Source: Kofleriaceae bacterium (GTDB lineage Bacteria; Myxococcota_A; Polyangia; Haliangiales; Haliangiaceae). Taken from it: 34,848 bases of DNA. The stretch is from assembly GCA_025357755.1 (NCBI GenBank), contig JANXOP010000254.1, forward strand, positions 1 to 34,848. Direction: 5' to 3'. Within the stretch, counting starts at the first letter, position 1, and each line of letters opens with the position of its first letter. Below are positions 9,674 through 16,559 of the stretch, one piece after another. The translations under genes were made by a program, and so were the position numbers. The notes below the pieces were generated by a model. That model searched no databases, was not told the DNA's origin, and saw only the letters and a program-made list of their open reading frames with translations.

Positions 9674-10711
9674 CTACTTCGAAGGCTTCTTGGCCTTGGA
9701 GGCCGCGTCCTGAACCTTCTTACGCTGCGCATCGTCGAGCACCCGACGCGCGTCGTGCCACGCGAGGATGCGGGCCTTGCGGATCGCGGCTTCCTGCTGG
9801 GTCACGGCGTCGATCGAGCGCGCGATATCGGCATCGCTCGTGGCCGGATTATCGAGCTGCTTCTTGAGCGAGTCCGAGGCCTGGTCGAGCTGCTTCTTCG
9901 CGGTCGCGACGGCACGATCACTGTCGGCGCGCAGCTTCTGGATCTGATCGCGCTGCGGGCCCTTGAGCGAAAGGTCGCCGAGGTCCTTCACCGCATCGTC
10001 GAGCTCGTCATCATCGTCGACATCCGGAGGTGACGAAAGCTTGTCGTCATCGTCATCGTCATCGCTGGTGTTGAGATCGCCGTGCAGCCCGTTGATGTCG
10101 ACGTGGAAGCCCTTCGGACCGAAGCTCTTGCTGAACGACCTGGACAGATTCTTCTCGAAGTCTTTGCCGAGCTGGCCGTTGTACTTCTCCATCTCTCGGC
10201 CGAGCTCCTCCATCTCGTGGGAGATGTCGTCGCCCATCGCGGTCATCTGATCGCCGAGGTGCTCGAGGTCGGTGATGTTGATGTGCGAGAGCCGCGCCGT
10301 GATCTTGGTGCGGATGTTCTCGATGTGCTTGGCGAGCTTGTCCTTCGCGTCCTTTGGCAAGGTCGACGAATTGATCGCGTCTTGCGCCGAGCGCAGGGCG
10401 CTACTCACGATGTCGGGAATGCCGGAGACCGTGACCTTGCCATCGTGGACCTCGACCGAGATGCCCTTGTCCGGAGATGCGGGCGCGACGGGCGCTACGG
10501 GCGCCACGGGCGCGACCGGCGCGGGACGCGGGATCGGGGCAGGCCGGGGAGCCGGGCGCGGATCGGCTTGCGCGACGATCGTCGAATCGCTCGCGGCCCA
10601 GTAGTGAGCGTCGCGACCCGAATCGGCGTGACCCACGAGGCTGCCGAAGAGCACGCCGCCGAGGATCATCGACGGCAGCGAGATAGCGAGAAACGTCTTG
10701 GTGCGGCTCAT
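9674..10711 (-). CDS. Membrane-anchored periplasmic protein with Spy/CpxP-like C-terminal domain, 345 aa
   Basis: Third gene of the ECF operon. Residues 6-27 are a hydrophobic signal or anchor. Residues 51-80 are a Pro/Ala/Val tether with a (PVA) repeat. Residues 100-190 look helical and coiled-coil-like. Residues 217-236 hold two Asp-rich runs, a likely cation-binding segment. The C-terminal ~90 residues (SLKGPQRDQIQKL ... VLDDAQRKKVQ) have the paired helix pattern of Spy/CpxP/CnrX proteins, with two LTxxQ-like elements. Such proteins act as periplasmic chaperones or metal sensors. Its ATG overlaps the anti-sigma stop (ATGA), and AAGGAA sits about 8 bases upstream. By context it is a candidate stress or metal sensor or effector for the sigma/anti-sigma pair. 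Confidence 0.75.
   Translation of the reverse strand: MSRTKTFLAISLPSMILGGVLFGSLVGHADSGRDAHYWAASDSTIVAQADPRPAPRPAPIPRPAPVAPVAPVAPVAPASPDKGISVEVHDGKVTVSGIPDIVSSALRSAQDAINSSTLPKDAKDKLAKHIENIRTKITARLSHINITDLEHLGDQMTAMGDDISHEMEELGREMEKYNGQLGKDFEKNLSRSFSKSFGPKGFHVDINGLHGDLNTSDDDDDDDKLSSPPDVDDDDELDDAVKDLGDLSLKGPQRDQIQKLRADSDRAVATAKKQLDQASDSLKKQLDNPATSDADIARSIDAVTQQEAAIRKARILAWHDARRVLDDAQRKKVQDAASKAKKPSK
10481..10516. repeat. Four copies of a 9-bp tandem repeat
   Basis: The unit gggcgcgac/gggcgctac/gggcgccac is repeated four times inside the Spy-like gene and encodes the (PVA)n tether on the minus strand. Copy number could change by slippage without breaking the frame, since the unit is three codons. 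Confidence 0.8.
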
Positions 10712-11238
10712 GGTTGGGTTCCTTTCAGAACGGCGCCGTACGGCGCGAGAGATTTTTCGAGGCGGTTCCAGCGGGCGCCGAGCCGCATCGAGCGCTCGGT
10801 GTTGGCGAGATGCACGAGCGAGCGAACGTCTTTATCGACCGCGCGCGGTGGCTTCGGCATCCACGGATCTGGTTTCGCGGGATCGGGATTCGTCGAGGGC
10901 AGCTGTCTGATCAGCGCCTCGGGGACATACGCGACGGACTCGGACTCCGCCGTCGGGCGCACGAACAGCAGCACGAGCGCCGCGACCGCCGCCGCGCTGA
11001 CGAGGCTGATCGCAGCGAGGCGCTGGCGTCGACGGACCGTGACTCGATGTTGCGCACCGGCGGTGACGCGCGACGCGAAGCCCATGCCTGGATCTGCGGC
11101 GTGCCCGGTCTTCGCGAGCGAGCCTGGTAGCGCGACCGTGAGCTTGCAGCGCTCGCAGGTCGTCGCGTGTTCGGCAACATCACCAAGCGATTCACCGAGC
11201 GCGACGCGCTCTGCGACCACATTACACATCGGGTTCAT
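10708..11238 (-). CDS. Zinc-binding anti-sigma factor, single-pass membrane protein, 176 aa
   Basis: The N-terminal cytoplasmic part carries HATTCERC at residues 24-31, which fits the HxxxCxxC zinc anti-sigma (ZAS) motif exactly. One transmembrane helix (about residues 74-93, LAAISLVSAAAVAALVLLFV) follows a basic stretch. The remaining ~80 residues would be periplasmic. This layout matches RskA/ChrR-class inhibitors that hold an ECF sigma factor at the membrane. The start ATG overlaps the sigma stop (ATGA), and its own stop overlaps the next start, so the three genes are translationally coupled. It probably inhibits the adjacent sigma factor until a signal, possibly sensed through the Spy-like partner, releases it. 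Confidence 0.85.
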   Translation of the reverse strand: MNPMCNVVAERVALGESLGDVAEHATTCERCKLTVALPGSLAKTGHAADPGMGFASRVTAGAQHRVTVRRRQRLAAISLVSAAAVAALVLLFVRPTAESESVAYVPEALIRQLPSTNPDPAKPDPWMPKPPRAVDKDVRSLVHLANTERSMRLGARWNRLEKSLAPYGAVLKGTQP

Positions 11239-11861
11239 CGGTGCTCCTCCATCAGATCGCGTAGCCGAGCGAGGCCACGAACAAGGTGGGTCTTGGCGGT
11301 GGCCAACTCGACGCCGAGCATCTCCGCGATCTCACCGACCGGAAGATCGTGGCCATATCGCAGGACCAGGGCGGTGCGCTGTTGTGCCGAGAGTTGCTCG
11401 AGCCGGCCGAACAGCGCACCGAGCTCCTGCTGCGAGGCGAGCAGCTCTGCCGGTGCGGCGCGGGCGAGGCCGTGCATGCGCTCCGCGATGTCCTCGCGGG
11501 GCGCGGCGACCTCGGTCGCGGTCGACGGCGCCGCGGTCGGCTCGGACGTTTGCTTCTTACCCGGCAACCACCCGAGCAGCGAACGACGCAGGCGGCGTCG
11601 ACGCAAATTGCGCAGGCACATCGAGGTGACGACGCGCAGGAACCACGCGGGCGCAGCCTCGGTGTCGCGGAGGTCATCGATCGATTCGCACGCGCGCGCG
11701 AGCGCTTCCTGTACGGCCTCTTCCGCCTCCGCGCGATTGCCGAGCAGGTCGTAGGCGACCGCGTAGCCTTTGCGCGCCGGGCCGGTCGCGAGGCTCTCGA
11801 GCAACCGCGCTCGCGCATCGGTCCTCGATGACACGTCTAGCGTTGCTCCAGTGAGGGACAT
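11235..11861 (-). CDS. ECF-type RNA polymerase sigma factor, 208 aa
   Basis: Region sigma2 spans about residues 29-95 (AYDLLGNRAEAEEAVQEAL ... WFLRVVTSMCLRNLRRRR) and sigma4 spans 151-203 (LEQLSAQQRTALVLRYG, then the helix-turn-helix VGEIAEMLGVELATAKTHL). The linker between them (about 96-150) is longer than usual and rich in Pro/Thr/Glu. The ATG at 11861 is taken as the start; an in-frame GTG at 11870 would add three residues. A TTATAC element stands just upstream. The gene heads a three-gene operon with an anti-sigma factor and a Spy-like protein, and lies directly downstream of a CpxRA-like two-component operon on the same strand. Target promoters, possibly its own, are unknown. Confidence 0.9.
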   Translation of the reverse strand: MSLTGATLDVSSRTDARARLLESLATGPARKGYAVAYDLLGNRAEAEEAVQEALARACESIDDLRDTEAAPAWFLRVVTSMCLRNLRRRRLRRSLLGWLPGKKQTSEPTAAPSTATEVAAPREDIAERMHGLARAAPAELLASQQELGALFGRLEQLSAQQRTALVLRYGHDLPVGEIAEMLGVELATAKTHLVRGLARLRDLMEEHR

Positions 11862-11948
11862 GTTTCGCACGCTGCGTATAAGGAGCCTCGAGGCACGCGC
11901 ACGGTGGACACGCGTATTGGGGCTGATTTCGCGTGCGATGTCGAGGAG

Positions 11949-13415
11949 CTACGCGCGAGCCGTCACGGTGAAGCCGATCCGGGCGCCGCCGCCGGGGCGG
12001 TCCGCGATCCACGCGCCACCCCCGTGGGCGACCGCGATCCGGGAGACCAGCGCGAGGCCGAGGCCCAGCCCGCCACCCGTCGAGGGCGAGAAGGCGCGAA
12101 ACGCTTCGTCGCGCTTGTCGGCCGGAACTCCGGGGCCCGCGTCGTCGACTTCGATCGCGACCTGCGCACCGCGACGTTCGATCTTCACGCCGACCACCCC
12201 ACCACCGTGGACCCGCGCATTCTCCACGAGGTTCGCGACCGCGCGCCGTACGAGCGTGGGATCGACCGCAGCGCTGACATCGCCCTCGGCGGCGACCGCT
12301 TCGGCCGCGACGCCCGCGGCGGTCGCGACATCGGCCGCGAGCTCGCCGAGATCGACTTCACGGCGCTCGAGCGAGCCGAACTCGAGCCGCGACGAAGCGA
12401 GCAACCGCCCGACCAGATCATCGAGCAAGAGGACTTCGCGCTCGAGCTCGTCGAGCGATTTCATGTTGCCGGTATCGCGCGCGGTCTCGACCAGCACGCG
12501 CATGTGGCCGAGCGGCGTGCGCAGCTCGTGCGAGACCGCCGCGAGCAGCTGGCGCTGATCCGAGAGCTGCGTCTTGATCTTGGTCGCCATGTCATTGAGC
12601 GCCTTCGCGAGCAACCGCATCTCGCCGCTATGATCGAGCGGATCGATCTGCGCGTCGAGCTTGCCGTCTCCGATATCGGTCGCGGCTTTGATCGCGAACA
12701 TCATCGGCCGGGTCAACCGGAACGCGACCGCACCCGAGACCGACGAGATCACGAACAGCGACAGCGCGTAGTAGTACCAGTGCGCGAATGGCCACAGGTG
12801 ATGCCCGATCGCGACGCCGCCGACGAACATCACGGCGAACCACGTGAACATCCGGCGCCGCATCCGCGACATCAACCACCACGGCATCCAGCGGCCGCGA
12901 TCGGTGGCGCGCGTCCACATCTCGCGCTCGGCCTGGACCTGTCGCCACTTGCGCGCGTGCTTGCGGTGGTGACGCTCGACGTGGCGCATCCGCTGATCGT
13001 GGTGCTTGCGATGCTGCGCGTCGTGCTTGGTCTCGCCGGGCGCGAGCGAGAACACCTCGCAGTTGCCGGCCTTGACCGTGCCGATCACGCGCAAGCGCGG
13101 GCGCGCCGGATCGATCGTCGTCGCGGTCTCGCGATGCTGCATCACGTTGCCCGCGATGCTGACCACCTCGAGCTCGACTGCCATCGTCTCGGGCACCACG
13201 AGCTCGAGGTTGCCGAACTTGATCGAGCAGTGGATCGTCGTGAGCCCCGGCCCGAGCTGCGCCTCGCGAAAATCGAGCTCGCAGTTGCCCATGAAGACGT
13301 TGACGTCGAGCTCTTGCGGCACGGTCCACACGCCGTGGCGCTCGACGTTGCCGAGCTTGACCCGGATCTCGTCGCGCTCGGGAAAGCCTGGATCTTCGCG
13401 GTAGGGATGACTCAT
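11949..13415 (-). CDS. Sensor histidine kinase with N-terminal LiaF-like domain and His-rich linker, 488 aa
   Basis: Residues ~17-123 form a beta-rich domain with VFMGNCELDFREAQLGPG, KFGNLELVVPE and AGNCEVFSL repeats, matching the C-terminal domain of LiaF (cell-wall stress protein of Firmicutes). Residues 131-153 are a basic linker with eight His. Two TM helices follow (about 191-207 and 214-233), then a HAMP domain (237-282), a HisKA domain with SHELRTPL (phospho-acceptor His296) and a HATPase_c domain (N box NLVENA 395-400, G1 DDAGPGV 424-430, G2 GGGLGLGLAL 447-456). No signal peptide precedes the LiaF-like domain, so it should be cytoplasmic. The start at 13415 overlaps the regulator stop (ATGA). 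Sensory input could come from the very short periplasmic loop between the TM helices, the LiaF-like domain or the linker. Confidence 0.9.
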   Translation of the reverse strand: MSHPYREDPGFPERDEIRVKLGNVERHGVWTVPQELDVNVFMGNCELDFREAQLGPGLTTIHCSIKFGNLELVVPETMAVELEVVSIAGNVMQHRETATTIDPARPRLRVIGTVKAGNCEVFSLAPGETKHDAQHRKHHDQRMRHVERHHRKHARKWRQVQAEREMWTRATDRGRWMPWWLMSRMRRRMFTWFAVMFVGGVAIGHHLWPFAHWYYYALSLFVISSVSGAVAFRLTRPMMFAIKAATDIGDGKLDAQIDPLDHSGEMRLLAKALNDMATKIKTQLSDQRQLLAAVSHELRTPLGHMRVLVETARDTGNMKSLDELEREVLLLDDLVGRLLASSRLEFGSLERREVDLGELAADVATAAGVAAEAVAAEGDVSAAVDPTLVRRAVANLVENARVHGGGVVGVKIERRGAQVAIEVDDAGPGVPADKRDEAFRAFSPSTGGGLGLGLALVSRIAVAHGGGAWIADRPGGGARIGFTVTARA

Positions 13416-14098
13416 GAAGGATCGTCCGCCGATCGCGCGAGCGTGTAACCGATGCCGCGCACGGTGCGGATGCGCTGCGCGGCGTCGTCGCCGAGCTTCT
13501 TGCGCAGCCGCGAGATGTGAACATCGACGGCGCGTTCGCCGACCGCGACATCGCCACGGCCTGCCAGGTCCATCAGCGCGCTGCGCGGCACGACACGCCC
13601 CGCGCGACGCAGCAACGCGAGCAACAGATCGATCTCGAGGCCCGTCAGCTCGACCGGCTTGCCATCGACCCACGCTTCGCGCGCGGAGGCATCGACCGTG
13701 ATGCCGGCCGCCGTGAGCTTCTCGGCGACCGCCGCCGGATCCGCGCGGCGCACAACCGCGCGCAACCGCGCGAGCAATTCCCGCGGCGAGAACGGCTTCG
13801 CGACATAGTCATCCGCGCCGAGCTCCAGTCCGACGACCCGATCGGCCTCGTCGCCGCGCGCGGTCAACATGATGATCGGCGTGCGATGGCCCGCGTCGCG
13901 AATCTTGCGAAGCACGGCGAGGCCATCGAGGCCCGGCATCATCACGTCGAGCAGCACGACATCGAAGCCGCCCGCGACGAGTTGATGCAGCCCGTTGTGG
14001 CCGTTGTTCGCGTGCACGAGCGAGACGCCCTGCGGATCGAAGTAACCGATCAAGAGCTCCGCCAGGCGGGCGTCGTCGTCGATGAGGAGCACGCGCAC
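13412..14098 (-). CDS. OmpR/CpxR-type response regulator, 228 aa
   Basis: The receiver domain shows acidic residues DDD (7-9), phospho-acceptor Asp51 (VVLLDVMMPG), Thr79 and Lys101 (KPF). The C-terminal winged-helix DNA-binding domain ends with VDVHISRLRKKLGD and IRTVRGIGYTL, the OmpR/PhoB signature. The start is GTG at 14098, 12 bases after the CpxP-like stop, with AGAGGATAAGG as a strong ribosome binding site. It is coupled to the histidine kinase by ATGA overlap, so the kinase at 11949-13415 is its cognate partner. Likely regulates envelope-stress genes, including its own operon. Confidence 0.95.
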   Translation of the reverse strand: MRVLLIDDDARLAELLIGYFDPQGVSLVHANNGHNGLHQLVAGGFDVVLLDVMMPGLDGLAVLRKIRDAGHRTPIIMLTARGDEADRVVGLELGADDYVAKPFSPRELLARLRAVVRRADPAAVAEKLTAAGITVDASAREAWVDGKPVELTGLEIDLLLALLRRAGRVVPRSALMDLAGRGDVAVGERAVDVHISRLRKKLGDDAAQRIRTVRGIGYTLARSADDPS

Positions 14099-14110
14099 GG
14101 CCTTATCCTC

Positions 14111-14593
14111 TCACACGCGGTAGGGGCTGCCGCCACGCTTGAACCACCCACCATCGAGCATCGAGGCCAGCTTCTCGCGCTGGTGCTCGTCGAGGACCGC
14201 ATGGATGTTGCGGAGCGCCGCGAGCACGGTCCCCCGGGTCTCCGTGGTCACCGCATCGACGCGGCCGAGCACCGCCCCCAGTGCCGCATCGTCGAGGGTC
14301 GGGCCGCGCATCGCCGCCGCGAGGTCGCCCCGCGAGTCGCGCAGCGTGGCCCTGCTATCGCGCATCTTCGCTTTGAGGGTACCAATCTCGTGCATGATCG
14401 CGCGCTCCTGGGTCGGCGTCGCGTCGATCCGCGAGAACATCATGTAGAGCATGCCGCGGCCGTGATGGCCGCCGTGCCAGCGAGCCCAGGGTGGACCGTA
14501 GTGATGACCATCGGCGAAGCCGTGGTGGTGACAACGAGCGCGGCGAGCCGCGACAAAACCGAGAAGACCGAGACCGAGTGCGAGGCAGATCAT
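14111..14593 (-). CDS. CpxP/Spy-like periplasmic protein, His-rich, 160 aa
   Basis: First gene of the two-component operon. The start at 14593 is chosen because GAAAGGA lies 9 bases upstream and the signal-like helix MICLALGLGLLGFVAA begins there; an ATG at 14632 is upstream of that site. A His-rich segment follows (CHHHGFADGHHYGPPWARWHGGHHG, split here: nine His within about 25 residues). Then come helices with ATPTQERAIMHEIGTLK and LDEHQREKLASML, the two LTxxQ-like elements of CpxP/Spy/ZraP proteins. In the Cpx and Zra systems such proteins bind the kinase or metals and damp signalling. Here it probably plays that role for the downstream kinase; metal binding is inferred from the His content. 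Confidence 0.8.
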   Translation of the reverse strand: MICLALGLGLLGFVAARRARCHHHGFADGHHYGPPWARWHGGHHGRGMLYMMFSRIDATPTQERAIMHEIGTLKAKMRDSRATLRDSRGDLAAAMRGPTLDDAALGAVLGRVDAVTTETRGTVLAALRNIHAVLDEHQREKLASMLDGGWFKRGGSPYRV

Positions 14594-14715
14594 GTGAAGC
14601 GTCCTTTCACTGGTCCAGGATGGCGATCCCATGTTTCCGCAACGTGCTCGGCGTTGTGAAGAAACCTTGCAGGTCAGATCTGGAGGGCGCGGGCGCAGTT
14701 AGCTATAAGTGCGGC
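14594..14715. promoter_or_regulatory. Divergent promoter region
   Basis: About 120 bases lie between the CpxP-like operon (minus) and a lipoprotein gene (plus). On the plus strand TATAAG (14704-14709) stands 6 bases before the ATG at 14716. The minus-strand operon has a Shine-Dalgarno site (GAAAGGA) instead, so its promoter must lie further up. I could not pick a convincing -10/-35 pair or a regulator site for it. Confidence 0.4.
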
Positions 14716-15831
14716 ATGAAGTTGGTGATGGTGATGGTGCTTACCTGCGTCGCGTGCGCTCCCACGGGCCCCGAAAAGCCCACGACCAAGGACGGGATCT
14801 CCGAGTCGATCCGTCTCGACTTCTTCTCGGCGTTCGCGCGCAACGACGTGGCCGCGATTCGCAACTTCGCGCGCGAGCCTCTGGAGTACGCCGGCCTGTG
14901 GTTTCCCTCGGCGGCGTGTCAGACCGAGTTCCCGGTCGCGCGCCAGATCGGCGCCGACAAGCTCGCCGATTTCGCGGCGTGTCTGGCGACGTTGCCGCTC
15001 GTCCCGAGCATGCGTGGCGATACGCTCTACGGCGTCGCGGTCGCCATGTATGATCCGGGCGTCGAGATCGAGATCGGGTTCGACTATCTCCACCCCGATC
15101 AGGGCGCGACGATCGCGCGGATCGGCTTTGCGGGCCGCCAGGGGCGAGCGGATGGCATTCCTGCCGTCACGCCCGACGCGCTCGCCTCGCGCGTGATCGC
15201 GGGCGATCTCGAGCTCACCACGATGCCCGAGGCGAAGGCCGCACTCGATGCAGAAATGGCAACGATGCATCAAAAGTTCCTCTACACGTGGTTCAAGATC
15301 TGTGTCGACGCGGAGGGCAGCGTCACGAGCGTGCGCGCGCGCGACACGGTCTCGCCACTGCTCGTGAGCACGTACAAGCCGATCATCGAAGGCTGGAAGT
15401 TCCGACCGTTCAAGCTAGGGAGTCAGGCCGTGCCGGCGTGCACGCTGCAGCTGTTTGTCTACCCGAAGGATAAGCACCCCGCGCATGAAGAGCTGCCGTT
15501 GCCGGATTTCTCCGACGCGAAAGACAACATCTTGCACGTCAACCACGAGGTGATGACGCGGATCTCCGGGGTCACCCAGATCCAGCCCGACGATAGGGAC
15601 AAGACCGTGATCGGCAAATCGAAGGTCGAGGCGATCGAGGTCGTCGTCGAGTACTGCATCGACGAGCAAGGGTCGGTCGGCAAGGAATTCCTGGTCGAGC
15701 CTTCCGGGCTTCCGAGCTACGACGCGAAGGTCATCGCGTACGTGAAGCAATGGAAGTTCAAGCCGTTCTTGATCGCCGGCGTGCCGAGCCGGGTGTGCAG
15801 TGGCTTGAAGATCCACTACACGCAGCACTAG
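14716..15831 (+). CDS. Lipoprotein with two TonB C-terminal-like domains, 371 aa
   Basis: Signal peptide MKLVMVMVLTCVAC; either Cys11 or Cys14 could be lipidated, since both lie in imperfect lipoboxes. The N-terminal ~180 residues (DFFSAFARNDVAAIRNFA...) are unassigned, perhaps NTF2-like. Two tandem segments follow with the TonB-C pattern: ICVDAEGSVTSV ... GWKFRPFKLGSQAVP at about 190-255, and YCIDEQGSVGKEFL ... QWKFKPFLIAGVP at about 303-371. The TonB-C fold normally binds the TonB box of outer-membrane receptors; free-standing copies on lipoproteins are common in myxobacteria and their role is not settled. The start is set by a TATAAG box 6 bases upstream. Monocistronic, and convergent with the next gene. 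Confidence 0.75.
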   Translation: MKLVMVMVLTCVACAPTGPEKPTTKDGISESIRLDFFSAFARNDVAAIRNFAREPLEYAGLWFPSAACQTEFPVARQIGADKLADFAACLATLPLVPSMRGDTLYGVAVAMYDPGVEIEIGFDYLHPDQGATIARIGFAGRQGRADGIPAVTPDALASRVIAGDLELTTMPEAKAALDAEMATMHQKFLYTWFKICVDAEGSVTSVRARDTVSPLLVSTYKPIIEGWKFRPFKLGSQAVPACTLQLFVYPKDKHPAHEELPLPDFSDAKDNILHVNHEVMTRISGVTQIQPDDRDKTVIGKSKVEAIEVVVEYCIDEQGSVGKEFLVEPSGLPSYDAKVIAYVKQWKFKPFLIAGVPSRVCSGLKIHYTQH

Positions 15832-15883
15832 GGGAGCACCGCGAACGTCGCCGCGGTCATGAAGAAGGCGACCGTGGGACCGT

Positions 15884-16339
15884 CTACATCTTCGCCGCGA
15901 TGGAGACGGCCAGCGCACTTGCTTTAGCGAGGCCCTGGTCGGTCGAATGGTCGACGACCGGTCCGTTGATCACGAGCAAGAAACCGCGACTGCCTTTTCG
16001 CACGTAGATCGTGCCGGCGCCGATCGTCACCGCCTCGTCGCCGACGCCGGTGACGGGCTTTGGATGTCCCGTCGAGGCCGCCTGCTTGATGCTCTCCCAG
16101 TCTCCGAACGTGAGCGAGGCGCCGTAGAACTCCGGCGAGCTGTACTGGCACGTCTCGGGTGCGTGCTCGGTCGTGCCCGGCAACTTGAGCTCGACGGCGG
16201 CTTCGGCGTCACCCCGCGCCATGTACTCGCATGGCGTCTTGGCGCTGGCGCCAGCGGCGGGGGGCGTCACGGCGGGCTCGGACTTCGACGGTGAATCGTG
16301 ACAGGCGACAAACCACAACAGGATCGCTAGAGGCTTCAT
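15884..16339 (-). CDS. Small lipoprotein, DUF3558-like, 151 aa
   Basis: Signal MKPLAILLWFVAC with Cys13 (FVAC). The mature part has a Cys pair (TPCEYMARGDAEAAVEL ... ETCQYSSPEF) and the later segment VTGVGDEAVTIGAGTIYVRKG. That order (Cys, helix, Cys-x-Tyr, then V.G.GDEA and a V..G strand) resembles DUF3558-type secreted proteins; the family link is by eye only. CGGAG stands 6 bases before the ATG at 16339 as a ribosome binding site. Convergent with the TonB-C lipoprotein, with 52 bases between the stops. Function unknown. Confidence 0.7.
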   Translation of the reverse strand: MKPLAILLWFVACHDSPSKSEPAVTPPAAGASAKTPCEYMARGDAEAAVELKLPGTTEHAPETCQYSSPEFYGASLTFGDWESIKQAASTGHPKPVTGVGDEAVTIGAGTIYVRKGSRGFLLVINGPVVDHSTDQGLAKASALAVSIAAKM

Positions 16340-16559
16340 GTAACTCCGTTTTCAACTGGGTTGACGCGCCGGTTTCAATGTCTCCGAGGGCGGCGAGCTC
16401 GAGCGGCGCGCTGCCGAGCGCCGAGGTCGGACTGGGCCGATGATGAGCTTTTAGTCCGAGCTCCGTCGGACACCCGGACAAGAAACGGCCGCAAGCCGGA
16501 CAACGCGGTCGTGAATACAAGGACTTCGAGTTGGCCCGAGTTGTGATCATGCGAACCGT

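Noticed and set aside
10082..11629. 515-codon open frame antisense to the ECF operon
   Set aside because: Covers three well-supported genes on the other strand and has no recognisable domain.
15838..15857. ACCGCG...CGCGGT hairpin between two convergent lipoprotein genes
   Set aside because: Well placed for a bidirectional terminator but short and without a T-tract.
16340..16559. Possible minus-strand reading with CPACG motif upstream of the 151-residue lipoprotein
   Set aside because: The frame continues over the comM start and lacks a start signal; the CxxC is probably accidental.
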